DNA of 64,000 bases. Origin: Larix kaempferi. Its lineage: Eukaryota; Streptophyta; Pinopsida; Pinales; Pinaceae. The stretch is from assembly GCA_027924585.1 (NCBI GenBank), contig BSBM01000646.1, positions 1,857,501 to 1,921,500 of the forward strand, given 5' to 3'. Position 1 is the first letter of the stretch; every line of letters starts with the position of its first letter. Positions 34,046 to 46,250 of this stretch are shown piece by piece. The notes under the pieces were generated by a model. That model worked only from the letters and a program-made list of their open reading frames with translations, was not told where the DNA came from and made no database searches. Made by a program: the position numbers and the translations under genes.

Positions 34046-35970
34046 TGTTGGAATCTATTTAATACTAAGAGGGGGGCTGAATCAGTATTAACGCAATTAT
34101 GAACATTTCTTAACTTATTAACTGATTAATATGGAAATTTAATTATGCATCCACCATAAATAAAACATTCATCCTCATATGCACAAAAACACATAACACA
34201 CAAAATTTTTATGTGGAAAGCCAAATGGGAGAAAACCATGGAATGATCTCTTATAATAAAAGGTTACATTCTAGGAACCACCAACTTCCTAATTTCTCCA
34301 GCACCAACTAGAAGGAAGCATCGTCCCCCTGGTTTTACAAGCGTCAACCTGAAGGAAGCACCAACTGGAAGGAGGCTACAACCCCCTGCTCCTTGCCTCA
34401 TCCTACCACCCTGATATATATGAATAAGATATTGCTTTTTGTACTTCTGATCTGCACACATTTCTGATAGTATTTTGATATTTATGTTGTGCACACCACC
34501 TGCAACCTTGAAATTACTAAACTGTATCATGAAATTTGATCTGCGCACACTTCTGATAGTCTGCTTATCTTTTTGTCGTGCGCACCAACAGGAACCTTGA
34601 AATTACTGAACTGTATCACAAACATTACTTGAGCACTTCACAACATTACAATTGACTTCGCACTCCACAAACTGCGTGTTGATTCATCATATTCTACAGT
34701 CTGTGCTCAGGTTCTGTATATCGTTATGTTTATGCGCTACTGCACTTCAACTGATACAAGGAATCTATTGATTAACTATTTTTCTGACTTCGTGCATCAG
34801 TATGAGCTGAAACTGTGCACCTTCTGAAATGTGTTCATTCTGTCTTGGTGCGACAGCCTTTAAAAAATATGCGACCTTCTGTGAATCATCTGTGATTCGT
34901 CTTTTCTGTATAACACACTTGTTTGATATCATCCTCATCATAATGAACATCCCTGATTGTGCTACAATTCTATCTTAGTGCATTAGATAAACTTATTCAC
35001 TTTGTGTGTCACAAGATTTACTTCAAATTTGTTTTCTTCACTTTTATCTTAGATCATCTATGACCGTCTACGTGCTGTCTGTGATACTATCATTATGTTG
35101 TCGTGCACTTATGCATATTCCGTAGTTCTTCCTTTCTATCATCACACAATTGTCACATATACACATCATCATTCTACACACCTTCAACTATTCCATTCCT
35201 CTACTCATGTGCACTTGGCTCTCTGCTAGATCATCATGTCTGGTTCCACAACCCCTTGATGCCCCAAGTATTATAAGCTTAATAAATATGTATCATCCAA
35301 CTTTTCTCTTTAAAGCATACTACAATTCTCCAACTTGCTCCTTATTTATACTTGACTTGCACTGATGGTGTGTCCACAAGTTGGTTGCGGCTTTCCTTCT
35401 TCTTTGCTTCATGGTTCATGCTTCTTCCACTTGTCATGTTCTACGCCATTGAGGTTTCATATATTGTGGGTCTTGTCTTAGTGGAAGTTTCACCCTTTGC
35501 GGTGTGGTCTCGTTCCCTTCATGTTCCATTGCTTGTGGGTCTTGTGCACTTGAATTCTACAACCATTACTTTCTTCTTGGTACTTTTGCACGCTTCAACA
35601 ACTAATAGATTCCTCTGATTGGTGAGTCTTCTGCACTTTTGGGACTTGATTCCTTGTTCAACTGTTTCTTTTTCCAAGATGCTTGCACACTCTTGAACCT
35701 TGTCCAACCATGTTCTTAGCATATACCTTTGGAGTAGTGGACGTGAGAATCGCACCTTGTACCATATTTCTTCAAATTGGATGCACTTGTGGATATACTT
35801 ATTCATACTGGAATCCATATACTTACTCAATGTATCTTTCATATACTTCTTTAAACTGGCACAAAAATATACTTTTTCAAAGTGGCTTTGATATATTTCT
35901 TCAAACTGGCACTAGAATATTGAATCCTCTTTGACATCAATTGACATGAATGACAACCAAAAGTTCAACA
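34046..35970 (-). repeat. copia-1 5' LTR
   Basis: 1,925 bp, homologous to 5959-7920 along its length with clear divergence and small indels. A minus-strand TATAAATAA box lies at 35342-35350, aligned with that in the other LTR. Confidence 0.9.
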
Positions 35971-37760
35971 GGTTCAAGTTGGATAATATTTATTTCTTCA
36001 TCCTCTACCCTTATACAATTCCACATTTTCATATTCTATCACAAGAGTGTTGTTTTAGCAAGAATTATATATTTTCATTAAGTATGCACAGTATAAAACA
36101 AAGTCATTATTTTTATCAAATTTAGGCATAGTAAAATGCATGCCAAAATCTGTACACATGGCCTTTTATGAAATTAAGATTACATACTTGAATTTAGATA
36201 TATGTTTGACAAAACAATATCTCATATTGATAGGAATCAATGTATGTTGTTTGAATTAAACCTGCAGGCAATTTTTGTATTTTTACTTAAAATTGCGCAG
36301 CTTAGAATAATGCACGCACATGTTTCTTTTTTGGTCATTTTTAGTGATTCCAGTTGTAAATGATGTATTTCCTCATTTCAAATCATCATGAATTATAATA
36401 TTTTAATTTTGAGTCTAAAATTATCCTCGTCTACAAATATTTCTAAGTTGCCTAGATTTTTTTTAAATGCATGGACATGAATACTAAAATGCACACACGT
36501 GCTGCATAATGAAGTCGAATTGAGTATTTCTTCATCTTATACCCTTATACACTTCCATATTTTCATCTTTTGTCACTAGAGTGGTTTTTTAGCAAGAATG
36601 ATATATTTGCATTAAGTATGCAATATAAAACATAATCATTTTTTTATTATCAAAGTTAGGCATAGTAAAATGCACGCCAAACTCTATACACGTGGCATTT
36701 TATGAAATTAATATTACGTACTTGAATTTATATATATGTTTGACAAAAACCTCTCTCATATTTATGGGAATCAATGTAGAATGTATGAATTAAAGCTATA
36801 AAATTGGCAATTTTAGTATTTTTACATAAAATTGCTTAGCTTAGAAAAATGCATGCACATGCTTCTTATTTTGGTCATTTTAAGTGATTCCAATTGGAAA
36901 TTATGTATTTCCTAATTTAGCATCAACATGAACTATAATATTTTAATTTTGAGTCTAAAAATATCCTCATCTGCAAATATTTTTAAGATGCCTAGATTTT
37001 TTAGAATGTAAGCATATCCTTCATAATGGAGTGAAATTGAGTGGTTTAAGTTGGATAAGATTTATGTATTCATCTTCTATCAGTATACACTTCCATATTT
37101 TTATATTGTGTCAGAAAATTAAGATCTTGAGCAAGAATACATTTATTTATTTGTTGTAGAGTTAAGTCTGTCATAAAAAAGAGTCAAAATCTATCAAAAT
37201 TAGGTGTAGGAAAATGCACATCATGTTTTGTACAAGTGAAATTTTATAAAATTAATATTGTATACATGAAAGGGGTGTGTGTGTGTGTGTGCCATTTTTA
37301 TGTAATCCTATGTATGGTTTCTACAATAAACGTACACATTTGGCAATTTTAATTTCTACATAAACTTACATATGTTAGAAAAATGCACACACATGCTACA
37401 TATTTGTGTCTTCTTTAACGATTCATGTTGAAAAATACATATAATTATCATAATATATGTATTATACATATAAGTATGCATAATTTGAAAGTTTCATGTT
37501 CATATTTGAAATTAATGGCTAAAATTGTAAGTTTGTTATGTAAAAACAAAGTGTAAATCTGTAAAATTGGTGTTAGAAAAATGCAGGTAATTTACTAAAA
37601 TTAATACCATTTACTTGGAGATATATATAATTTTGACAAAAACCTCCTTCATAATTTTGTGATTATGTTTTATTTGTCTGTAGTAAATTTTCAAAATTGC
37701 AATTTTTATGTTTTGAACCTAATTTGCCTAGTTCAATAAAATGCACGCACATCCATCATG
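35971..37760. repeat. ~540-bp tandem repeat, right block
   Basis: Continues the array interrupted at 5958. Starts of the CACGCACATG(C/T)TTCTT landmark occur near 36313, 36850 and 37388 (spacing about 538 bp), with a degenerate one at 37745. Each unit again carries the AAATGATGTATTTCC, GAGTCTAAAA and TGCCTAGAT landmarks. Copies decay towards the right. No ORF is conserved between units. Confidence 0.85.
37274..37291. repeat. (GT)n microsatellite
   Basis: Nine GT dinucleotides in a row, inside a decayed unit of the tandem repeat. Confidence 0.95.
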
Positions 37761-38360
37761 TTTTAATATTTCTGATGTTTGATATGGTGTTTTGTATTAT
37801 TTTACGCCCTCCCGTACTTTTATTTTTCAATTTGGGTTAAAATAATTCACGCTGTGCAAAAACACTATAAGGCTTCCTCCCATATTCTTATACAAGTACA
37901 TATTTTCTTATTGAGTCATACAATATTTTTATAAAAAAAGGTTTTATCAGTGTTTACGTTGAATAAAAGTTCAGGGGCCCTTATTAAAATGCATGCAAAT
38001 AACTCTTATTAAATGATCATAGTAAATTAATTTGGTACTATGATAGCTATATATTTTGGGAAATGTTTCTAAGTGATATTTTTTCATGATAAACCTCCAT
38101 AAGACAATTTGTGAGTTAGATATTAATGCAACATCATAAACATTGAATGAGTGACCTTAGCACATATGAGGATGATTAATGTTAGATGGCATGACATACA
38201 TACATAGATCAAAACCTTTTATTCATGCATTTACAATGCATGGTGGATATTTCTTAAGTTTTTATATACATACTTATGATAAATTACAAGTTTTTTTGAA
38301 ATTGAGAAATTTAATCCCTCTTCTAATGCCAATGTTTATTTTTATTTATTTATTTTGCAG
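37761..38360. other. AT-rich non-coding interval ending in a splice acceptor-like tract
   Basis: No recognisable coding sequence. A T-rich run ending TTTTGCAG at 38353-38360 looks like a plant 3' splice site leading into the open sequence that follows. Confidence 0.4.
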
Positions 38361-39100
38361 AGTAACTCATCAATGGATCGTTCAAACAACCATATCAACA
38401 AAATATTCATCGAAAAAGAGGTCGATAAAAGGAAGTACATTTTTCTAATGTTCCAATTTTGGAACCACATAACATTATCATCCAATTCATGCCTAATGAA
38501 GGTAAAAAATATTCTATATGTGTTGCCCATCAACAACATCAAGGAATTATAGATCAGAACTCCATACCACAAAATGATATTGTGTGTTTCCATCAAACAA
38601 CGGGAAATCATGCAACAAATGATGAAAATCAGTGTCTGGTATGTGAGCAATGTGTAATAAATAACAATGTTGCTCAACAACATATGAAACCGTTGTCTCC
38701 AATTACTCTTGAAGGGAATGGTAATGTACAAGATAGAAATATTTACCACAAAATTAACTCTATTTCATATAATTTGGTCCCAAATATCCCTCAAAGATTA
38801 GGTGTTGATGTTGCTTCCATTACATATAACTCTTATCAATGTGTAGATGGTTGTGTTGCTCAACAACCTAGGCATTATTTTTCTCCAATTACAGTTGAAG
38901 TGAATGGTAATGTTCAACATAGAACTCCTTACCACAAAATTAACTCTATTTCACATAATGTGGTCCCAAATTTGCCTCAATTAGATCAATTGTTGATGTC
39001 ATTTCTATTACCTAGGAAACAATTGTCTCCAATTACAGTTGAAGGGAATGAAAATGTAGTCCTACCTAGTGGAAACAAAATTGAACATGCACCCATTTAG
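38361..39100 (+). pseudogene. Unrecognised exon-like ORF with internal protein repeat
   Basis: An open stretch after a splice acceptor-like tract; the longest frame is 38459-39100. The protein contains a repeat of about 60 residues. The block LSPIT(V/L)E(G/V)NGNVQ followed by YHKINSIS(H/Y)N recurs near 38690-38790 and 38875-38980, and a third, shorter LSPITVEGNENV is near 39020. I do not recognise the family. It may be an ancient transposon gene or a decayed host gene; the frame changes near 38448. Confidence 0.4.
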
Positions 39101-39494
39101 AAGTTGGATGCAACTATAAGTAATGAAACAGTTGAAAGAAGGACCTTCTAGGAACAAATGGATAGATATGCAAATGCAGTTGGAATCACAAAACAATTGA
39201 AAGAATTGCATTTAATGAACAAATGGATAGAAATGCACCTTTGAAAATAAAATTTATATATATGTACAAGATTAAGTAGAAATGGTTGAAGGGTTTTCAA
39301 TAGATCAAACTACGCATGCTTCAAGAAGTTCAGTAGGAAACCACCTAAGGACATCCTTATTGCATCGTAAGAAGCGGTCAGGATGGTAAAACCACAAACT
39401 AAATGAGGGGAAGATTTTTTTTAAGTAAATTGGTAGAGGGTTCTTTGGGAATTCACTTCAAGATGTAGATGAAAATGACATTATTATTGGAATT

Positions 39495-40310
39495 GTGTAT
39501 TTCCTGAGCAAAAACTATAGTGAAGAGTCTGAAATTAAGGATGCTCTTGAGCACCTAGATGGAGTTCTTAACAAACTTCAATTAATTGTTATGCAAGATA
39601 TCCATAATGATTTTATGCCTATGAACATGGCTTTAGTATTTATTGAATCAAGCATGATCCATAAGGCTTTGCAATGTCTGAAGTGGATTGATAGTCATGG
39701 TGTATTGAATATGGTTAATCCAACTTTAGTTTCCAAGGAAATGAAAAAGTCGAATAAAGAAGATGAGGATATTGATATGGGTTGGGGGATATATGATGGT
39801 TTCACATAGGGAGTTAGAGTGAAGTGAGTAAAGTCGTATGATTCCTTTATGGTAGAGTCATACAAAAAGAGCAATGGAAGTAGATTCATTGAATTTTATT
39901 TCAAACTTGGTATTAATTCTCGTGTATGTTATGATTGAAGTGGGAAAGTATGTGAGATATTGTTTGGGTTACTAGAAGATAGTGGCTTGATGTTTTGTGT
40001 AAGCCTTGGAAAATGGGATGGAAAAGAAGAATATAAGCAATTTTTAACAGATGTTGTTGATCCTATAAATGAGGAGAACTTAATGAAACAGTTAAATATG
40101 AATTCACAGGATGGGATCCTAATGGCATATGGGAGGTTAGTGAAAGTGAATTTGTTTGAGTGCCATGATCTAGTGGCCATATGAAATTTAGTATGCAATA
40201 ATAATGTTTTTTCAATGGTAAATAAATTTTGTCCGTGGTGCTTATGCCATAAAAAAGGATATACACATGGTTACAAAGGAAATCAAAATCAAGGATGGGG
40301 ATACTATTCA
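39495..40310 (+). pseudogene. Unrecognised decayed coding region, Cys-containing
   Basis: Near-open frame with stops at 39809 and close to 40184. The readable blocks are acidic and helical (EIKDALEHLDGVLNKLQ), then GKWDGKEEYKQFLTDVVDP, then a FCPWCLCHKKGYTHGYKG block that could bind zinc (C-x2-C-x-C-x-K). I know no family with this combination. A transposase-like origin is possible but unsupported. Confidence 0.35.
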
Positions 40311-40440
40311 TAGTATTTCCAAGTTCTCTGCAATGTCACCAAACTTTTTCCTTTCAAGCTATACATATTTATTAAAAGTTTACATTTATGTTGATATGTT
40401 TCCATTACTTTCTTAATATTACTTTGTTTAAAGACATTAG

Positions 40441-42570
40441 GAGTTGGATCCTGCTTTGGAACAAAGTGAAGGATGGGAAGAAAAGTTGGATGAGCATATT
40501 ACAGACATTCAACCATCCTTATTTGGTGGAAAATTCAAAATTATCAAGAAGTATCCCATGAATAGAAAAAATGATGAAAAGGTACATGCTTTTATAAATA
40601 ATTTTTAATTATAAATGAAAATTCTTATTATTTAATTAATTCTTGCATATTGTGAAGCATGTGCTACCAATTACAACTAACTCTAGGTTCAATGTCCAAT
40701 CTTGTATATTATGCTCGTCGTGCTGGAATTAGAATGGTTTTGAACATGTTTCATGAAATTCAAATAATTGCACAAGATTATGACAAGGTTCATCCAACTA
40801 GAGTGCTTGAGAAGAAAAAAATTGTTCAAATTTAGGAGGGGGTGGAGAAAATTGGGGTTGCATGTAATCCTAGGGAACCATACCATCATAAAATCCAATA
40901 GTACAATGATCTTAACTATGGGAAATCATATGGATCGACATTAGGAAAGATCCTCATTCAACATGAGATAATTTTAAAGGTTCGATAATTATGTTAGCAT
41001 ATCCAATATTTTTAATGTGTGTTTTGACTAATTATCATAATTAATGATTTTATGATAGCATAAGAGTGAAATTGGCTCTCTAATTTGTGAGGTTTTAATA
41101 GAAGATTAAGTAACTAATCATGTACACTAAAATGTTGTTCTTGTAGGTTATTGAAGGCCCGCGAGATGAATAAAAGTATAAAAATTTGGTGAGGATGTGG
41201 AAGTGTTATAAATAATTCCACATGTTGCAATTGCAAGGGTGTAGAGGGGATGATAATTATGCATACGAGGAAAGGTACGTCAATTTATATTAAGTTCATA
41301 GTATCATGTATTTAAACATGGTGGTATTATTTTATTCACGACAAAAATATCAATCCACTATCATTGCAGGATTGGTTTCCTTGCTAGTGAGTGACTTTGG
41401 TTGTGTTCTTGTTGTTTAGGAGATGAGATGGTTCCTTGTATGCATGTCCAAGGTGCCCATGCTCTTCATATTACTAGGGTTGTTCATACTTATACTTTAG
41501 GATGGTTAAGGAATGAAGTAATGGAGTGTAAGCATAGGGAAATAAAAAATTTAAACAGTAACCAAGGAAGAGGAATATGAGTTGATAAGGAGTATAGAAA
41601 CACATTTGAACATGACAGAATGTGTCTTGTAAATGAGATGCAAGCACAAATTTTCAAGCTTGTTATGAAGTCAGAAGGTACTTTCCAAAATTTTAATAGA
41701 AGACTATTCCTACCCTCAAATATTAGAATTCAACTTTGTGTTGAATATGAAAACTCAAGAATTCCATTGAATGAGGAAATTGTAGCACAATTGGCATCTT
41801 GCTTCCTTGATGTCACTTCTCGAAAAGTAAAAAAACTTTTTGGGTCATGGGTAAAACAATCTAAGAAATCATTTCTTGCACCACCAATAATAAACATGTC
41901 CTAATTTTACATGGTATGTAAATCTAATTTCATTTTCTAGTGTGTGTGTTTTATTATGATTAATATGTCCTTACAATTTAGTAATCATCCTCCAAGATCA
42001 AGGCTAATAAGAAAATATGGTGAAGAGGCCTATTCCAGGTCACATTGCTATGGAAAGTACGAGGCAAAAAACAATGTTCAAACAAAAAAACAATGTGGAT
42101 TTCCCTCCACTAGTGAGTGTTATGTAATGCAATTATGACGTTGTCCATCTAGATTATTTGTGTAAAGTATATCTCTTACTTGCACTCTGACGTTGTCAAT
42201 CTTGCTTATTTTAGGAAATGGGCTAGGTCAAACTAATCAGACACAACAAATGCAAGGGATGGTCGTTGTGGATACATCAATTTTATTTGATGACAATAAA
42301 AATAGAACAATAGGTGTTTTATCCAATAGAATAAAGGAAACTTAGACCAATGAAACACAAGAAATGAATGGGGCAGTTGTTGTTGACATAACTATGACGA
42401 CACCTGAAAAACATAGTAAAATTGATGTTTCATTCTCAAGAATTGAGGAAGGAAAAATGAGAGAAGCACAAGAATTGTATGAAGTATGTATTATTCATAT
42501 TTCAATAATGGAGGGTATGACTCACAATAAATTGGGTGTTCCATCATCAATAAATGGTGCAAGCTGTTAA
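40441..42570 (+). pseudogene. Exon-intron-like continuation of the unrecognised locus
   Basis: Open segments alternate with AT-rich segments bounded by splice-like sites: acceptor ACATTAG at 40440, donor AAG/GTACAT at 40580, donor AAAG/GTTCG at 40978, acceptor CTTGTAG at 41146, donor AAAG/GTACGT at 41274, acceptor ATTGCAG at 41369, acceptor ATTTTAG near 42218. Peptides include ELDPALEQSEGWEEKLDEHI, AGIRMVLNMFHEIQIIAQD and FLPSNIRIQLCVEYENSRIP (41700-41765). Stops occur in several segments. The family is unknown. The right end abuts the gypsy-3 LTR at 42565, which may have truncated it. Confidence 0.4.
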
Positions 42571-42915
42571 GCCCTAAATATGGGCACATTTCCCCCTATA
42601 TTGTGGTTCATTACATTAGTTTTGATGTCGGCTTTGTCCATCAGTGGTAATTATCATTAGTATGGTTATATTAGTTATGTCAGCTTGGTTCAGCTAGTTG
42701 GGATTGTACCCCTTAGTCTCCTATATATAGGAAGAAGACCTTTCAATTGGGGTAACTCGCCTTGCCTTGTCTTGTCTTCTGTGCTTAATACCTTATATAA
42801 GGTGTTTTCCCCCTCGAAGAGGCTTGTTATTCAACTATTTTCTTCAATCAAGTCATGGAATACTCTTTCTGATCTATTTCTACTCTTCTCATACACTGTT
42901 TGGAAATTTGTTGCA
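42565..42915 (+). repeat. gypsy-3 5' LTR
   Basis: The 351-bp segment starts TGTTAAGCCC and ends TTGTTGCA (TG...CA). It has a TATATATA box at 42722-42729 and a C/T-rich stretch after it, as expected for U3-R-U5. The start was set by the TG and the end by the PBS six bases downstream. Confidence 0.8.
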
Positions 42916-42921
42916 TAATAT

Positions 42922-42933
42922 TTGGTATCAAAG
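42922..42933 (+). other. gypsy-3 primer-binding site (Met type)
   Basis: TGGTATCAAAGC differs from the initiator-Met PBS TGGTATCAGAGC at one base. Confidence 0.85.
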
Positions 42934-43603
42934 CTCTTTCCTTGGGATTGGGTTCTTAAAAATGAGTGATCTTGGAATTTTCGCTATAATTTTGTTTCTA
43001 ATAGGATTCGGAGAGCAATATTAAAAAACCACTTCTGAAATAGGATGACATATATGTGGTACTAAATTCAGGTCCTGAGACATCACAGGTTCAGATATAT
43101 TGGCCTCGGAATGTAGGGTTTTTTACTAGTCCAAAAACTAGTCTAAAACAGGTGTTCTAGGGAAAACGGTCATATCTGGGGCATGAGAGGTCTAAATTGA
43201 GTGATACCAGTTGCATAAGAAATTGTACAAACCAAATTATATTTGGTAGAAGTTTCAGACTCATATCCAAAATATTGGACACATGGAAGTCTGTACAAGT
43301 TTGATCTTCTGAAAGGACCAAAAATAAGGAGTGTTGGGAGATTCACAATAACTTTCTATTGGCACATCAGAATTAGTTCAAACCCACGAAATAAGAAATA
43401 GGAAACCTAATACTACAACAGGATGAAGTTTCAGAACCATAGGAGTCTAAATTTGAATTTTACCTCAGTTTCAACTCGTCCCTAAAACAATCTTCCAATC
43501 AGGCTTTGAAAAAAGGTATGACATTTTAAATTTGAATAAATTTGAGTAGAAGGATGTAATTTTAGTGAAATATAGGGTGTGGAATATATTTGTATTTTTT
43601 ATA
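42934..43603 (+). other. gypsy-3 leader
   Basis: Untranslated leader of 670 bp between PBS and gag start. No ORF or motif of note. Confidence 0.6.
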
Positions 43604-44339
43604 ATGCCACCAAAAGGAAGTGTAAAAACTCACACTCCACTCAAACAACCTGAGGAGTCATTCCAAACATACGATGAAAGGGAAGAGATATCTTTTCGAG
43701 TGTCCCAGTTGGAAGAGATGATTAAAGGATCTGTGAAACCAGTTGATTTAGTTCATTTACGGGGTAAGTTGATGAAACATATGGATAATAAGATGGAAGA
43801 AATTATGAAAGGGTTGATGGAACAAACGGAAAATATTTCCAATCTCATACAAAATTCAAAGGATACTCCTTCTCTAGGTGATGATGTGTTCCGTGATACT
43901 CAGGAGGATAAAGATAAGGTCCATGTTGAAAGACATTCCATGAATAAGAATATTACAAGAGGAAATGATTCTGATAATGGAAATAATCAGGGATGGTCAC
44001 CAAAGGGTACCCAACTTCCTAATATTGACATGAGAAAGTTTGACGGCAATGATCCAATAACATGGATATTCCAGATGGAGCAGTTCTTTGATCTACACCA
44101 GGTTCCAACTCTGCAGAAGGTAACTATTGTATCCTTATATTTAGAGCCTGATCAATTTGTATGGTACCAATGGCTTTGTGATCGTAAAAAGGACTTTGTT
44201 ATCTCTTGGTCTATATTCACAGAAGAATTGATTGCACATTATGGAGATATAAATAGCAACACCTTCTTTAGCCATTTGGTAAATCTCAAGAAAAAAGGCC
44301 CAGTTAGTGAACACATCAAGCAATTTTAGAATCTAAGTC
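43604..44339 (+). pseudogene. gag: gypsy-3 gag, N-terminal part
   Basis: Starts at ATG 43604 (MPPKGSVKTHTP). A charged, coiled-coil-prone N-terminal half (residues about 30-110) is followed by the gag domain: MRKFDGNDPITWIFQMEQFF, then VWYQWLCDRKKDFVISW and LKKKGPVSEHIKQF. A TAG at 44327-44329 replaces a Gln codon. The frame runs into the 1.9-kb insertion at 44340 and resumes in phase at 46251. Confidence 0.85.
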
Positions 44340-46250
44340 TATTTGATGGACAATATACCAAGAGCGGACTCAAATCCTAATCTCCCTAGCTTAACGTAAG
44401 TCTAGAACAAATAGGACATAACATAAAATACTTTCGTAGATCAAATAGAAGTGCAAATGGAAGAGTAGATCGTTTACCTTGAATGTGCAGATCCCTTTCT
44501 CTTTAGTTGATCCAATGCTCCAGCACTGCCAAATATTAAGCAAAAAGACCCTGTTGAACATATAACAGACCAAGAATAGGGAAAGCATACATTTCATATG
44601 ATAGATCTAAGTTAACAGATAAGGAGGAAAACTCTAAATATTATCAATGAGACAACATTTATGGAAATCAATTATATTAATTGTATGAAAAGTGGGGAGT
44701 ACAATAGAAAAGAGGATTACAACCACTGCCTCAATGTTGCAAGCTCCTTCCGACAAGCCATGCCAAACATCCTAGAGAGAAGTAGATGTCTCCCAAGCTA
44801 GAGTATTGAACCTGCTAAACTTAATTTCACCAACATAAGAGTACCATAGACTTCCTCCCTTTGGGATGGGAGTGAGCTCCATTTAAATAGGACTAAGTGG
44901 ATAGGGTATGGATAGGATAAGTTGAGATATGGTAGGAGAGACTTAGGGTATCCTTCCAAGAGGCTAGGAACTGAGTGTCGGCTCTCCCAAGAGGTCAGGG
45001 ATAGGGATCCAAGTCAGAAATCTTCGAGATCCTGGACATGAGGGCCCAAATCCCGTTTCTGTCACATATGCTACGATGTTGGGACGCGGTTCAATAACAT
45101 TTGTTGATCAGTGAGCACATTCTTACTATGGATGTCGAGGACATCTATTTTTTGATTGGATTGTCCCGAAGAGGGAACAATGTAGCTCTCACTGGATCAC
45201 GAGCGAGTGATCGAACCGTCGATGACATGATCATGCAGCATTGTACTCCTCATGCTCGATACTCTAGTGGGAATATTTCAATGGCCTAAAAGCAATAAAA
45301 ATAAAAAATGCATCTAACTTTCCTTAGAATGGAATTACTTTTGCAAAAACTGAAGTATACTTTGGATTTTTCAAGAAGATGAGGGACTCATAATTCAAGA
45401 AAAACACAAATGATCACACATTCATTCAACTTTTCCAACAGATTGATAAGCAAAACATTCCAATGCATGGACGATTTCTTCAAAAATGCTTGAGAAATGA
45501 TGGGACAGAAACACTTTTAAATTTTCAATGGATGCATCAAAAGATTAACTTGATAACAACTATGCTTTCATATGTAAATGACTGAAAAGAAAACACTACT
45601 TGCAACACTCAGTACACTCAGAAAACTCCAAGAAAAGACAAGCACTCAAACAAGCTGAAAATACACAAAAGCACTCAAAATTAATCAGTAGCAAGCAAAC
45701 TAAGCAAGCAAATCTCAAAAAAAAAAAATGTAAATGAGGTCTAGAAACCAATCTGATACACTGACCAGATCTGGCAAGGAGAGGAGGCATTGCAAGGATG
45801 AGTGGATGTAGGTGAGGGAGATCAAGATGTCTGCCACTGCCAAGTCTCAGACTTGTCCAAGATGGAACCCAAAACAACTCCCGATTAAACCAAACAACTC
45901 AACACACAAATCAAAGATGGGATCTTTGGTTGGATCTTGCATCATAGAGGTATTTCATACAACAATCCAAAAACTCATATCAACAAATGGAGAAGGGATT
46001 CCTGCATGCCAATTTTGATAGATCGGCGCACTCTGTGTTATACACAGTGCGATGCCACAGTTCACCAATGCGGGGAGTGTGACAAAGTCGCAATATACCA
46101 ATGAAAGGGTTGCGACGAGAGGATAACAGTCAAAGAACAGAGATAAAAAATAACATAATGTCGCTCTGAAGTTATTTTATAACAGTCATTACTCATTGCT
46201 TCAGGGATGTATACACTGAATCTCATGATGGGAAGATTTTAGGTGTAACA
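44340..46250 (-). mobile_element. Solo LTR-like insertion (~1.9 kb) in gypsy-3 gag
   Basis: The flanks are AAGTC at 44335-44339 and 46251-46255, a 5-bp TSD, and excision restores the gag frame exactly. On minus the insertion starts TGTTACACC, a common Ty3 LTR start, and ends CCATCAAATA, so one end is not canonical CA. A minus-strand TATTTAAAT at about 44882-44890 could be a TATA box. No PBS, PPT or pol was seen, so a solo LTR is the best reading. A small non-autonomous element is the alternative. Confidence 0.65.
45060..45289 (+). pseudogene. ORF fragment (HILTMDVEDIYFL motif) inside the solo LTR-like insertion
   Basis: The open frame reads LISEHILTMDVEDIYFLIG, then LSRRGNNVALTGSR and DRTVDDMIMQHC. 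From memory this resembles repetitive ORFs of unknown function in plant genomes, in the style of plant mobile-domain or transposon-associated proteins. I cannot verify this. It is antisense to the inferred LTR orientation. Confidence 0.3.

Larger units (their letters stand above)
5959..35970 (-). mobile_element. copia-1: Sirevirus-like copia element lacking pol, split by gypsy-1
   Basis: Long LTRs (1,962 and 1,925 bp) begin TGTT and end CAACA on plus. They are flanked by GGTTA (5954-5958) and GGTTC (35971-35975), a 5-bp TSD with one mismatch. Outside these, the 540-bp tandem repeat resumes in register. On minus the order is 5' LTR, PBS for initiator Met tRNA, gag with zinc knuckle and coiled coil, 2.2 kb without pol, several PPT-like motifs, 3' LTR. 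Without gypsy-1 and one TSD copy the element is about 8.0 kb. The coiled-coil gag and repeated PPTs suggest the Sirevirus lineage. It must have used another element's enzymes. Confidence 0.85.

Noticed and set aside
35519-35842. 107-codon minus ORF in the copia-1 5' LTR
   Set aside because: Within LTR U3, not conserved in the partner LTR and without a recognisable domain.
42922-42933. tRNA genes near the Met-type sequences (also 26204, 34032, 55265)
   Set aside because: Only the 12-14-nt primer-binding complement is present next to LTRs; there is no cloverleaf.
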